A stretch of 64,000 nucleotides of DNA, from assembly GCF_000768555.3 (NCBI RefSeq), contig NZ_KN293990.1:1-64000 (forward strand), read 5' to 3'. Shown one piece after another: positions 16,190-26,181 of this stretch. Every line of letters starts with the position of its first letter. Position 1 is the first letter of the stretch. The translations under genes and the position numbers were made by a program. Source of the stretch: Roseovarius mucosus DSM 17069 (GTDB lineage Bacteria > Pseudomonadota > Alphaproteobacteria > Rhodobacterales > Rhodobacteraceae). Under the pieces are notes generated by a model that was not told the origin of the DNA, ran no database searches, and saw only the letters and a program-made list of their open reading frames with translations.

Positions 16190-18208
16190 ATGAACACCCA
16201 GACGACGAACACTTCCCTCGCCGATTTTATCTGGAAGAACGCAGATGACCTCTGGGGCAACTTCAAGCACGTCGACTTCGGCAAAATCATCCTGCCCTTC
16301 ACACTGCTGCGCCGTCTGGAATGCGTTCTTGAGCCGACTCGGGATCAGGTTCGCGAAACTGTCAAGAACATGAAGGACAGCCCGATTGACCTGGGCGTGA
16401 TCCTCCGGACCCAGACCGGGTACCCGTTCTACAACACCTCGAACTATGACCTGCGCAGCCTCGGCGCGACCCGGACCCGCCAGAACCTTGAGGATTACAT
16501 CGCCTCCTTCTCGGACAACGCGCGGGTCATCTTTGAACAGTTCGACTTTGCCAATACGCTCGCCCGGATGGACAAGGCCGGGGTCCTCTACAAGATCTGT
16601 CAGAACTTCGCCGCCATCGACCTGCACCCGGACGCGGTTCCGGAACGGGTGATGTCCAACGTCTACGAACACCTGATCCGCCGTTTCGGGGCGGAGGTAA
16701 ACGAGGCGGCTGAGGATTTCATGACCCCGCGCGACGTAGTCCATTTGGCAATCGAGCTGCTGCTCGACCCGGATGACCAGATGTTCATCGACAATCCGGG
16801 GCTCATCCGGACGCTCTATGACCCCACCTGCGGCACCGGCGGTTTTCTGTCCGACGGCATGGAACATGTGAACGCCCTGCGCGACCGATATTCCATCGCT
16901 CCGGTCATTGTGCCCTATGGGCAGGAGCTGGAACCGGAGACCCACGCGGTCTGCCTCGCCTCGATGCTGCTCAAGACCGTCGAGTCCGATCCGGGTCGGG
17001 ACCTGTCCAAGAACATCAAACTGGGCAGCACCCTGTCCGACGACAAGCTGACCTCTGACAAGTTCCACTACTGCGTCTCGAATCCGCCCTTCGGGAAGAA
17101 GTGGGAGCAGGACCAGACCGCCGTGGTCCGGGAACATCAGGAAAAGGGGTTCGAGGGCCGGTTCGGCCCCAAGCTGCCGCGGGTCAGCGACGGGTCGATG
17201 CTGTTCCTCCTGCACCTCCTCAGCAAGCTGGAGACGCCGGAGCGCGGCGGCGGGCGGGCGGCGATCGTCCTGTCCGGCTCGCCCCTGTTCAACGGGAATG
17301 CAGGTCAGGGTGAATCCGAGATCCGGCGTTACCTGCTGGAGGAGGACGTGGTCGAGGCGATCATCGCTCTTCCGACCGAGATCTTCTTCCGCACCGGGAT
17401 CGGCACCTACATCTGGCTTCTGTCCAACAAGAAGCCGGCCCACCGGAAGGGCAAGGTCCAGCTGATCGACGCGACCGCGATGTATGAGCCCATGCGCAAG
17501 AGCGAGGGGAACAAGCGCCGCCGGGTCGGGGACGACCAGATCCGCCAGATCGTTCAGATGTACTCCGACTTCAGCCCGACGAGGGAGAGCCGCCTGTTCG
17601 ACAGCCGGGACTTCGGCTACCGCCGGGTGAAGGTCCTGCGGCCGCTGCGAAAGAAGATCGTGATCTCACAGGAGGGTCTAGAGGCGCTCGAGTCCGAGAA
17701 GGCTTGGGAGCGCCTGACGACCGACTCGCGGGCCCTCTGGCTGAAGCTGCTCGACCGGGAGATGGGCGCGACCCATGACTGGCACTGGATGGCGACCTGG
17801 CTACGGAAGAACTCCGGCGCGATGATCAGCCAGCGGACTGTCCCGGCCGCGTTGATCAAGGCGTTCCAGAAGGCCTTCGGCGTGCACGACCCGGAGCTTG
17901 ACCCGGTTCGGGACAAGTCCGGCGCGGTCATCCCCGATGACGACCTCACGGATTTTGAGAACATCCCGCTGGGCACCGACATCCGGGATTACATGGCGCA
18001 GGAGGTGCTGCCCCATGCGCATGACGCCTATGTGGATGAGACGTTCCGCGACGAATACGACGGCCAGGTGGGCATCGTGGGATACGAGATCAACTTCAAC
18101 CGTTATTTCTATGAATACCAGCCGCCCCGCGATCTGGAGGAGATCGACGCAGAGCTGAAGGCGGTCGAGGCCGAAATCGCGGCGGTGCTGGCGGAGGTGA
18201 CGGAATGA
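16190..18208 (+). CDS. hsdM: Type I restriction-modification methyltransferase subunit HsdM
   Basis: A 672-residue N6-adenine methyltransferase. The N-terminal helical HsdM domain (FIWKNADDLWGNFKHVDFGKIILPFTLLRRLE) is followed by the SAM motif DPTCGTGGFL (211-220) and the catalytic NPPF (298-301). The C-terminal ~200 residues contain the coiled helices that contact HsdS. It is longer than classical HsdM (~500 residues), like many alphaproteobacterial forms. It overlaps hsdS by 4 nt, so the two are co-translated. Confidence 0.96.
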   Translation: MNTQTTNTSLADFIWKNADDLWGNFKHVDFGKIILPFTLLRRLECVLEPTRDQVRETVKNMKDSPIDLGVILRTQTGYPFYNTSNYDLRSLGATRTRQNLEDYIASFSDNARVIFEQFDFANTLARMDKAGVLYKICQNFAAIDLHPDAVPERVMSNVYEHLIRRFGAEVNEAAEDFMTPRDVVHLAIELLLDPDDQMFIDNPGLIRTLYDPTCGTGGFLSDGMEHVNALRDRYSIAPVIVPYGQELEPETHAVCLASMLLKTVESDPGRDLSKNIKLGSTLSDDKLTSDKFHYCVSNPPFGKKWEQDQTAVVREHQEKGFEGRFGPKLPRVSDGSMLFLLHLLSKLETPERGGGRAAIVLSGSPLFNGNAGQGESEIRRYLLEEDVVEAIIALPTEIFFRTGIGTYIWLLSNKKPAHRKGKVQLIDATAMYEPMRKSEGNKRRRVGDDQIRQIVQMYSDFSPTRESRLFDSRDFGYRRVKVLRPLRKKIVISQEGLEALESEKAWERLTTDSRALWLKLLDREMGATHDWHWMATWLRKNSGAMISQRTVPAALIKAFQKAFGVHDPELDPVRDKSGAVIPDDDLTDFENIPLGTDIRDYMAQEVLPHAHDAYVDETFRDEYDGQVGIVGYEINFNRYFYEYQPPRDLEEIDAELKAVEAEIAAVLAEVTE

Positions 18209-19488
18209 GTTACCGGAGCCATGCCGAGGTGAAACCCGCAAATGCGCCATGGATTGAGGAAATCCCGGCGCACTGGGATGAGCGCCCCTTCTATGCTGTC
18301 GCGAAGGAGCGGCGGGCGAAGAACACCGGGATGAAAGAGGATAACCTCTTGTCCCTCAGCTACGGGAATATCGTCCGCAAGGACATCAACACCCCGAACG
18401 GCCTGCTTCCCGAGTCTTTTGAGACCTACCAGATTGTCGAGCCGGACGACGTCGTTTTCCGGCTTACCGACCTTCAGAACGACAAGCGCAGCTTGCGGTC
18501 TGCGATCTGCCCAGAGCGGGGGATCATCACGTCAGCCTATCTGGCTGTGAGGTCGGAGGGGGTGCTGCCCGGTTTCATGAATTACCTGATGCGGGCCTAT
18601 GACGTGCAGAAGGTCTTCTATTCTATGGGCGGCGGGATGCGCCAGTCACTTGGGTTCGAAGACGTGCGGCGGATGTCAGTTGTCGCCCCAAATCTCGATG
18701 AACAGACCGCCATCGCCCGCTTCCTCGACCGAGAAACCGGCCTGATTGACGGCCTGATCGAAAAGAAGACCCGGTTCATCGCGCTGCTGAAGGAAAAGCG
18801 GGCGGCCGTGATCACCCATGCGGTGACCAAGGGCATCGACCCGGACGCGCCGATGAAGGACTCAGGGCAGGACTGGCTGGGCCGCGTGCCCGCCCATTGG
18901 GATGTGGTCCCGGCAACCGCGCTGTTTACGGTAAGTGGCGAACGCGCTCGGGAAGGCGATCAGATGCTGTCGGCGACCCAGAAGTATGGTGTGATCCCGC
19001 TGGCGGAATACGAGGCGCTGGAACAGCGTCAGGTCACAATGGCGGTGGTCAATCTCGACATGCGCAAGCATGTCGAACTCGGTGATTTCGTGATCAGCAT
19101 GCGCAGCATGGACGGCGGGCTCGAGCGTGCCCGCGCCGTTGGCAGCGTCCGGTCATCCTACTCCGTCTTGAAGCCCGGACCGGATGTCGAGGGGCGGTTC
19201 TATGGCGCGCTGATGAAATCCAGCCTGTACATTCAGGCCCTACGCCTGACCTCGAACTTCATCCGCGACGGACAGGACCTGAACTTCGGTCACGTCCGCA
19301 AGGTGAAGCTGCCGAAGCCGGATCTTCGCGAACAGGCGGCTATCGCCGACTATATCGAAGCCGAAACCGCCCGCATCGACGGCCTGATCTCCCTGACCGA
19401 GCGCAGCATCGACCTCCTGCGCGAGAAGCGCGCGGCGCTGATCACCGCTGCCGTGACCGGCAAGATTGACGTGAGGGCGGCGGCATGA
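18205..19488 (+). CDS. hsdS: Type I restriction specificity subunit HsdS
   Basis: A 427-residue specificity subunit with two target recognition domains, each starting with a WxxxIPAHW-type motif (WIEEIPAHWDERPF; WLGRVPAHWDVVP) and each followed by a conserved helical spacer (TAIARFLDRETGLIDGLIEKK; AAIADYIEAETARIDGLISLTE). The two halves are clearly related, as expected of the circular HsdS fold. The DNA target cannot be predicted from sequence alone. Confidence 0.95.
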   Translation: MSYRSHAEVKPANAPWIEEIPAHWDERPFYAVAKERRAKNTGMKEDNLLSLSYGNIVRKDINTPNGLLPESFETYQIVEPDDVVFRLTDLQNDKRSLRSAICPERGIITSAYLAVRSEGVLPGFMNYLMRAYDVQKVFYSMGGGMRQSLGFEDVRRMSVVAPNLDEQTAIARFLDRETGLIDGLIEKKTRFIALLKEKRAAVITHAVTKGIDPDAPMKDSGQDWLGRVPAHWDVVPATALFTVSGERAREGDQMLSATQKYGVIPLAEYEALEQRQVTMAVVNLDMRKHVELGDFVISMRSMDGGLERARAVGSVRSSYSVLKPGPDVEGRFYGALMKSSLYIQALRLTSNFIRDGQDLNFGHVRKVKLPKPDLREQAAIADYIEAETARIDGLISLTERSIDLLREKRAALITAAVTGKIDVRAAA

Positions 19489-19654
19489 CTTTTGGCGCGG
19501 ACCGATCGGTTTCTTATTGCTTTGGTAGGATTCCTGCCCTATCTAATGTCTTAACAAGACCCGCCACGCCTCGGACGGAACCTCGGTTTCGCACTGCGCA
19601 CCCCGGCGGGTTACTTGTTTTCAGGGTATCGCTTTCGCGGCACGGGGGTGCCGC

Positions 19655-20557
19655 ATGAAGTTTGAAAAACCCGCCGTTTCCCTCCCTGATCAGATCGAAC
19701 TGCTCAAGCGCCGCGGCATGATTATCGGGGACGAAGCCCAGGCACAGCACTACCTGAACTTCATCTCCTACTATCGGCTGAGGGCCTATTGGCTGCCCTT
19801 CGAGGTGCCCGCCGCGAGCAACGGCGACCACGCCTTCCGTGACGGGACAACCTTCGAGGATGTGCTGACCCTCTACATCTTCGACCGCGAACTGCGGCTG
19901 CTGGTCCTGGACGCCATCGAGCGGGTCGAAGTGGCCCTGCGCGCGCAATGGGCGCATCACATGGCGATGACCTATGGCCCCCATGGCTATCTCGAGCAGG
20001 GCCACTATGCCCATATCGGGCGTCATGCGTCCGCCGTTGCCGAGTTGAACAAGGAATTCACCCGCTCGCGCGACACGTTCGCGACCCACTATCGCGACAA
20101 ATACACCTCGCCGAAGCTGCCGCCGGTCTGGATGGCGGCAGAGGTCATGTCCTTCGGGTTGCTGTCGAAATTCTACAGCGACCTGAAACTGCGCAGCGAT
20201 AGGAACGCCATCGCAGCCCCCTTCGCGCTGGACGAAAAGGTGGTCACGTCTTTCGCCCATCATATCAGCCATGTCCGCAACATCTGCGCCCACCATGGCA
20301 GGCTGTGGAACAAGCGCTTCACGGTGAAGATGACCACACCAAGATTTCCTGCGAAGCTGCCCGTCGCCATGCGAGATGCCGATCCACGCTATCTGCACAA
20401 CACTCTGGTGACGCTCGATTATCTTTTGGCCCTGATCGCGCCGAGCAATGAATGGAAACAGCGCCTTGTTGCGCTGATCGACGGCTGCCCGTTGGCCGAT
20501 CCTGCCAGCATGGGCTTTCCAGCGGATTGGCGCGTCAGATCGGTATGGAAGGTATGA
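19655..20557 (+). CDS. Abi family (AbiD/F-type) HEPN protein
   Basis: A 300-residue Abi_2 family protein. The N-terminus has [41 protein letters not shown], and near the C-terminus lies the HEPN ribonuclease motif R208-NICA-H213 in [13 protein letters not shown]. Abi_2 proteins cause abortive infection, probably by RNA cleavage. It starts 166 bp after hsdS and sits inside the type I restriction locus, before the GIY-YIG gene and hsdR, so it may act as a back-up when restriction fails. Confidence 0.88.
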   Translation: MKFEKPAVSLPDQIELLKRRGMIIGDEAQAQHYLNFISYYRLRAYWLPFEVPAASNGDHAFRDGTTFEDVLTLYIFDRELRLLVLDAIERVEVALRAQWAHHMAMTYGPHGYLEQGHYAHIGRHASAVAELNKEFTRSRDTFATHYRDKYTSPKLPPVWMAAEVMSFGLLSKFYSDLKLRSDRNAIAAPFALDEKVVTSFAHHISHVRNICAHHGRLWNKRFTVKMTTPRFPAKLPVAMRDADPRYLHNTLVTLDYLLALIAPSNEWKQRLVALIDGCPLADPASMGFPADWRVRSVWKV

Positions 20558-20612
20558 AAATGCCGGTTACTGCCCAATCAAAGCTGGCAAAACTCCTGAA
20601 AGAGGTGGCCGC

Positions 20613-21539
20613 ATGACCACAGGCGAAACCTTCGGCCGGACCATCCAGCTTTTCCTGGTCGACGGGAAGCCCACGGGCTTGCGCAAGGCGACGATCCACG
20701 GCTGGACGGGTCTTTTGTTCGTCAGCGGCGCCTCGGCCTTCGGCGACCTAACTGCCCGGGCCGAGGTGGACCGGACCGGGGTCTATATCCTGTCCGGCCC
20801 GGACCCGGACAAGCCCGGCGTGACCCGGGTCTATATCGGGTCAGGCAACTCAGTGTCCGAAAGGATCGAACAGAGCGCGAAGAAGCGTGACTTTTGGGAA
20901 ACCGCGATCACCGTCACGACCAGCGACGACGACCTGTCCAAGGGGCACGCCGAATACCTCGAGGCCCGGCTGATCCGGGTTACCACGCAGGCAGGCCGGG
21001 TGACGCTTGACAACGGCACCCAGCCCGACACCGACCGCCGCCGCCTGCCTGAGGCGGATGTCGCGAACATGGAGCAGTTCCTCGCGAACCTGCGGATTAT
21101 CCTGCCGGTCATCGGGCTCGACATGCTGAAACCTCAGCCCCGCGCCGTGACTCAGGTCGCGAAACCCGCTGATGATAGGACCGCCGAAGAGGTCCATTTC
21201 GAGATCCGCCACAAGAGCGGCGTCCAGGCGACCGCCGTCGAAGAAGACGGTGAGTTCGTGGTGCTGGAGGGGTCCGAGGCCCTGATCGGGACCGGGTATG
21301 TCCAGCAGAGCTATGGTGGCCTTAAAGACAAGATGATCGCCGAGGGCGCCTTGGTGCCGCACGCGGAGGACCGGATGCGCTTCGCCAAACCCTGGCCGTT
21401 CAGCAGCCCGTCAGCCGCCGCGGCGGTGGTGCTTGACCGGAACAGCAACGGGCGGCTGGAGTGGAAGGTTCGGGGGTCGAAGTTGAATTATCACGAGTGG
21501 CAGCAGGCGCAGGCCGGCGGATCGGAGGTGACGGAATGA
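20613..21539 (+). CDS. GIY-YIG nuclease family protein with DUF4357 domain
   Basis: A 308-residue protein. The GIY-YIG core is GVYILSG (56-62) and VYIGSGNSVSERI (73-85, with the Arg), with a Glu in HAEYLEARLI. The C-terminal third (EEDGEFVVLEGSEAL to DRNSNGRLEWKVRGS) is a DUF4357-type domain, common in proteins encoded next to type I restriction genes. Its stop overlaps the hsdR start (ATGA at 21536-21539), so it is translationally coupled to the restriction subunit. Whether it acts in restriction or independently is unknown. Confidence 0.88.
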   Translation: MTTGETFGRTIQLFLVDGKPTGLRKATIHGWTGLLFVSGASAFGDLTARAEVDRTGVYILSGPDPDKPGVTRVYIGSGNSVSERIEQSAKKRDFWETAITVTTSDDDLSKGHAEYLEARLIRVTTQAGRVTLDNGTQPDTDRRRLPEADVANMEQFLANLRIILPVIGLDMLKPQPRAVTQVAKPADDRTAEEVHFEIRHKSGVQATAVEEDGEFVVLEGSEALIGTGYVQQSYGGLKDKMIAEGALVPHAEDRMRFAKPWPFSSPSAAAAVVLDRNSNGRLEWKVRGSKLNYHEWQQAQAGGSEVTE

Positions 21540-24500
21540 GCGACCTGCATCACGAGAAGCACCTCGAGTCCTACATCGTCCAGAAGCTCGCCGCGTCGGG
21601 CTGGTTGGTTGGGTCGACCGACGCCTACGACGCGGACCGTGCCATGTACCCGGAGGATCTGGAAGCCTGGCTACGGGCCACCCAGCCGCAGAAATGGGAC
21701 CGCCTACAAGCGATGAATGGCGACAAAACCCTGACGGTCGTCATGGACCGGATAGAGACGGCGCTGGAGAAACAGGGGATGGTCCAGACGCTGCGCCGGG
21801 GCCTTTCGATCGCCGGTGCCGGCCACCTCGACCTGTCCGAGGCGGCCCCGGAGGACCAGCGTAACGATGCGGTCCTGCACCGCTACGCATCGAACCGGCT
21901 GCGGGTCGTGCCGCAGCTGAAATATCACCCGGGCCGCGAGCTCGCCATCGACCTCGGCCTGTTCCTGAACGGCCTGCCGCTAGCCACGGTCGAGCTGAAG
22001 ACGGATTTCACCCAGTCGGTCGAGCACGCGAAGGCCCAGTACCGGACAGACCGCCACCCGGCCGATCCGATCACGAAACGCACGCACTCGCTCCTGACGC
22101 AGCATCGGGGCGCCGTGGTTCATTTCGCGATGTCGGACAGCGAGATCTGGATGACCACCAAGCTCGCGGGCGAGGACACCTTCTTCCTGCCCTTCAACAA
22201 GGGGGATAACGGCCGGGCCGGCAACCCGGCGCGGGCCGACGGTGAATACCCCGTCGCCTATTTCTGGGAGGAGATCTGTCAGCCCGACGCGTTCCTGCGG
22301 ATCTTCCACAGCTTCGTCTATGTCGAGAAGAAAAACGTGGTCGACCTGAAGGGGAACTGGTCGGTCAAGGAGACCCTGATCTTCCCCCGGTTCCACCAGT
22401 TCGACGCGGTCAACAAGATGATCGGCGACGCGAAGGAGAAAGGCCCGGGGCACCCCTACCTGTGCGAGCACAGCGCCGGGTCCGGAAAGACCTCCACCAT
22501 CGCCTGGACGGCGCATGACCTGGTGAAGCTGCGCCGGGACGACGGGACGCCGATCTTCGACACGGTGATCATCGTGACGGACCGGAACGTGCTGGACGGG
22601 CAGCTGCAGGACGCGGTCCAGCAGATCGACCACCAGAAGGGGCTGATCGCGGCGATCGACCGGGAGACCTCGTCGAAGTCGAAGAGCGAGCAGCTTAGCG
22701 AGGCGATGCTGAAGGGCACCCCGATCATCGTGGTGACCATCCAGACCTTCCCCTTCGCTATGGAGGCGATCCTGACCGAAAAGTCCCTCCGGGACCGGAA
22801 CTTCGCGGTGATCATCGACGAGGCGCATAACTCCCAGACCGGGAACACAGCGTCAAAACTTCAGGCGACGCTGGCCCTGTCGGCCCGGAAGGACGCGGCG
22901 GACATGACGGTCGAGGACATCCTCCTTGAAATACAGCAGGCCCGGAAACGCCCGGCGAACGTGTCCCATTTCGCCTTCACCGCGACCCCGAAACATTCGA
23001 CCATGATGCTGTTCGGACGGCCGACGGACCCGACGAGGCCCGCGTCGGACGACAACCTCCCGGTCTCGTTCCACAAATACGAGATGCGGCAGGCGATCGA
23101 GGAGAAGTTCATTCTCGACGTGCTGCGGGGCTACGTGCCGTACAAGACCGCGTTCAACCTCGGTCAGGAGATCGTCGAGGAAAAACGGGTCGACGGGAAG
23201 GCGGCCAAGCGGGCCCTGGCGAAATGGATGACCCTCCATCCGACGAATGTCACCCAGAAGGTCCGCTTCATCATCGAGCACTTCTCGAAGAACGTGGCCC
23301 ACCTGCTTGACGGGAAGGCGAAGGCAATGGTGGTCACCAGTTCCCGGGCCTCTGCGGTCCGGTACAAGCGGGCCTTCGACGCCTTCATCGCCGCGAACCC
23401 GGAATACGGCAACATCCGCGCCCTCGTCGCCTTCTCGGGCAAGCTGACCGGGCGCGAGGTGATGCACCCGAACGACGAGCTGCTGCAGGGGGACGCGTTC
23501 GTCGTTGAGGAGGACGCGGAGTTCACCGAGGTGAATATGAACCCGGACGCCGGCGGCAAGGACCTGCGCCACGTTTTCGACCGGCCGGAATACCGGGTCA
23601 TGCTGGTGGCGAACAAGTTTCAGACCGGGTTCGACCAACCGAAGCTGGTCGCGATGTATGTGGACAAGAAGATCGCGAACGCGGTCGAGATCGTTCAGAC
23701 CTTCTCCCGCCTGAACCGGACCTTCCCTGGGAAGGACCAGACCTTCATCATCGATTTTATAAACGATCCGGACGTGGTCCGGGCCGCTTTTGCCCAGTAT
23801 GACAGGGGCGCCAAGATCGAGGAAGTGCAGGACCTCAACGTCATCTATGACCTGAAGGAGTTCCTCGACGATCAGGGGGTCTATGACGACACACACGTCC
23901 TCGACTTCCAGAAGGCCCGGTTTCGGACAGCGACAGCCGCTGCTACCGGCACCGATGACGAGGCGGCACACAAGGCGATGTACGCTGCGACGCAGGAACC
24001 GACCGACACCTATAACCATCGGCTCACGGAGCTTCGAAACCGGGCCACAGAGGCCGAGGACGCCTGGCAGAAGGCGAAAGCGGTCGGGAACGAGGACGGG
24101 ATGAAGTGCGCCGATCACGAGCGCGAACAGGTCGAGACGGCGATCGTGTCGCTGACGGATTTCAAGGCGGGCCTAGCTCGGTTCGGACGCCTTTACGCCT
24201 ATGTCGCGCAGCTGGTCGATCTCGGTGATCCGGACCTTGAGGTCTTCGCCGCTTTCTCGAAACTGCTCGCGAACCGACTGAATGGGGTTCCAGCGTCCGA
24301 GATCGACCTGCACGGGATCGCGCTGACCGGCTATGACATCGTGGAGCGAGAGGAGCCTAGCAACGGCGAGGATGAGGAGCCCCCCACCCTCGACCCCATA
24401 AAGGGCGGCGGCGGCGGCGGACGGCCCGGTGCCCTACCGGTCTACATGCAGGAGCTGATTGAGCGCCTGAACAGCCTCTTCGGAGAGGCGACCCCGCTCG

Positions 24501-24769
24501 AGGACCAGGTCGCTTTCGTGAACCAGGTCGCCGCAATTACCCGCCAGAACCCGGTTGTGATGGCCCAGATCGACAAGAACAGTAAGGATCAAGCGATGAA
24601 GGGGAACCTCCCCGGCGCGGTGCAGGCGGCAGTGGTCCGGGCCATGTCCTCGCATAGCGCGCTCGCCACGCTTCTCCTTAGCAAGGATCGGCAGGCACTG
24701 CCGATCCTTGAAGGGGTGATCTACGAGATCCTGAAGCGGGGCGAGGCGTTGGACCTCACTCCTGATTGA
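21536..24769 (+). CDS. hsdR: Type I restriction subunit HsdR
   Basis: A 1077-residue motor nuclease. The start at 21536 (MSDLHHEKHL) overlaps the upstream stop. The N-terminal PD-(D/E)xK nuclease uses Asp139 and ELK (153-155) in AIDLGLFLNGLPLATVELK. Walker A SAGSGKTST is at ~313-321, DEAH at 428-431, and helicase motif VI-like sequence in VQTFSRLNRTFPGKDQ. The C-terminal region binds HsdM/HsdS. The locus hsdM-hsdS-abi-GIY-YIG-hsdR is complete. Confidence 0.96.
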   Translation: MSDLHHEKHLESYIVQKLAASGWLVGSTDAYDADRAMYPEDLEAWLRATQPQKWDRLQAMNGDKTLTVVMDRIETALEKQGMVQTLRRGLSIAGAGHLDLSEAAPEDQRNDAVLHRYASNRLRVVPQLKYHPGRELAIDLGLFLNGLPLATVELKTDFTQSVEHAKAQYRTDRHPADPITKRTHSLLTQHRGAVVHFAMSDSEIWMTTKLAGEDTFFLPFNKGDNGRAGNPARADGEYPVAYFWEEICQPDAFLRIFHSFVYVEKKNVVDLKGNWSVKETLIFPRFHQFDAVNKMIGDAKEKGPGHPYLCEHSAGSGKTSTIAWTAHDLVKLRRDDGTPIFDTVIIVTDRNVLDGQLQDAVQQIDHQKGLIAAIDRETSSKSKSEQLSEAMLKGTPIIVVTIQTFPFAMEAILTEKSLRDRNFAVIIDEAHNSQTGNTASKLQATLALSARKDAADMTVEDILLEIQQARKRPANVSHFAFTATPKHSTMMLFGRPTDPTRPASDDNLPVSFHKYEMRQAIEEKFILDVLRGYVPYKTAFNLGQEIVEEKRVDGKAAKRALAKWMTLHPTNVTQKVRFIIEHFSKNVAHLLDGKAKAMVVTSSRASAVRYKRAFDAFIAANPEYGNIRALVAFSGKLTGREVMHPNDELLQGDAFVVEEDAEFTEVNMNPDAGGKDLRHVFDRPEYRVMLVANKFQTGFDQPKLVAMYVDKKIANAVEIVQTFSRLNRTFPGKDQTFIIDFINDPDVVRAAFAQYDRGAKIEEVQDLNVIYDLKEFLDDQGVYDDTHVLDFQKARFRTATAAATGTDDEAAHKAMYAATQEPTDTYNHRLTELRNRATEAEDAWQKAKAVGNEDGMKCADHEREQVETAIVSLTDFKAGLARFGRLYAYVAQLVDLGDPDLEVFAAFSKLLANRLNGVPASEIDLHGIALTGYDIVEREEPSNGEDEEPPTLDPIKGGGGGGRPGALPVYMQELIERLNSLFGEATPLEDQVAFVNQVAAITRQNPVVMAQIDKNSKDQAMKGNLPGAVQAAVVRAMSSHSALATLLLSKDRQALPILEGVIYEILKRGEALDLTPD
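24682..24710. repeat. Perfect 13-bp inverted repeat inside the hsdR 3' end
   Basis: CAAGGATCGGCAG and its exact complement flank a 3-nt GCA loop, about 60 bp before the hsdR stop. It lies within codons for LLSKDRQALPILEG. It could fold as a stable mRNA hairpin at the end of the operon, but no T-run follows. Confidence 0.5.
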
Positions 24770-24827
24770 TCCAGCAGAACTCTTGATGCGATGAAAAAGT
24801 GGGGAAAATGGCAGCGTCCAAGAGCGT

Positions 24828-25088
24828 TCACTGAACGTACCCGCGCCGCTTCTTCACCGCTGCAAGCTTCATCAAAGCGGTGATGGCCTTGCCTTCATCA
24901 GGGTGGGTCTCGACCATCATCTGGCCACGGAAGCCAATCCGACCCCACTCGCGCACGAGGCTCGCGCGACCGAAGAGGTCGCGTTGCACGCTCAGCCGAT
25001 AGAAACGACGCATGTTGCGCGCCGGATCGATCCGGCGCATCTGCACGTCGGTCGGGAAGACATCAAGCTGGATCGGACTATGGTACAT
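24828..25088 (-). CDS. WGR domain-containing protein
   Basis: An 86-residue single WGR domain: RRFYRLSVQRDLFGRASLVREWGRIGFRGQ, then EGKAITALMKLAAVKKRRGYV. WGR domains bind nucleic acids and are known from PARP and MolR proteins; short stand-alone forms are common on rhodobacterial and rhizobial plasmids. It faces hsdR tail to tail and belongs to the plasmid accessory block that starts here. Confidence 0.88.
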   Translation of the reverse strand: MYHSPIQLDVFPTDVQMRRIDPARNMRRFYRLSVQRDLFGRASLVREWGRIGFRGQMMVETHPDEGKAITALMKLAAVKKRRGYVQ

Positions 25089-25173
25089 GTAGTGATCGAC
25101 TAAGGTTTTCTACACAATATCAGGTGGAAACCTGCGCTTCCATCTCGATTTCCCCGCGAGGGGAACAGGGGGC

Positions 25174-26107
25174 TCACGCCCCCTTCTCGAACTTCATGAC
25201 CGGGATACCGAGCCTCGAAGCCTTGTCGGCGAGGTTCTCCTGGATACCCGTGCCCGGGAACACAAGAACACCCACCGGCAGGACGTCCAGCATGGCGTCG
25301 TTGCGCTTGAAGGGTGCAGCCTTGGCGTGCTTGGTCCAGTCGGGCTTGAAGGCCACCTGTGTCACGCCGCGGGACTCGGCCCATTTGGCGGCGATGAGCT
25401 CTGCGCCCTTGGGGCTACCACCGTGCAGGAGGACCATGTCGGGGTACTTGGTCCGGACCTGGTCGAGCTTGCCCCAGATCAGGCGGTGGTCGTTGAAGTC
25501 GGTCCCGCCGGTAAGGGCGACCTTGGGGCCTGCGGGCAGCATCACCTCGGCCTCCGCGCGGCGCTTCGCGGCCAGGAAGTCGCGGCTGTCGATCAGCGCG
25601 GCGGTCATGTGCTGGCGGTTCACCATCGAGCCGGTGCGGGGGCGCCAGGTGGAGCCCGTGCTGATGGACGAACTCGGTCGCGGCGTGATCGCGCATCAAG
25701 TCCATGCAATTGCGCCGTTCGATGAGCGTCAGGCCTTCGGCCGTCAGGCGCTCAAGCTCGGTGGATTTCACCTCGGAGCCGTCCTGCTCGCGCTGGAGGC
25801 GGCGCTGCGCCTGTTCGTTCTCATCGAGCGACCGCTCGATCCGGGCCGTGGCGCGGTGGAAGAGGTTGACCTGGCCCCAGAGCACCTCTTCGAGGTCGGG
25901 TTCCATGCGGGTGTCTTCCAGGGTCGCGACGAGGGCGTCAAAGATGTCGGCGACGGCGACCGCGAGGCGCTGCCCATCAGGCATCGGGCGCGGATCGGGC
26001 TCGTCAAAGGGGCGGTAGCCGTAGAGCTGCAGCTCGTCGAGCGCATGGGCGGTCTGGGATGCGGTGTGGGCGGGTTCATATGCGTCGTCATGGGTGTGGA
26101 TCGTCAT
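25174..26107 (-). pseudogene. DUF2493 (SLOG-like) protein with frameshift
   Basis: From 26107 (MTIHTHDDAYEPAHTASQ) the frame encodes ~150 residues of the N-terminal half, up to FVHQHG. The C-terminal half (STWRPRTGSMVNRQHMTAALIDSRDFLAAKRRA, then the SLOG-like core VALTGGTDFNDHRLIWGKLD and LLHGGSPKGAELIAAKWA) is in a different frame and ends at 25174. One extra base at about 25650 explains the shift; removing it restores continuous family sequence. It is either a real disabling mutation or a sequencing error. Intact homologues are predicted nucleotide- or ligand-binding proteins. Confidence 0.8.
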
Positions 26108-26181
26108 CGGTTCTTGCCTCCGGGCCTGTCTCGTCCGCGCGTCATCCCGCGCGGCCTTCATGGGCTGCGAAAGCCGTCACG

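Noticed and set aside
16040-17443. A 467-codon minus-strand frame opposite hsdM
   Set aside because: hsdM motifs are on the plus strand; this is a codon-bias shadow.
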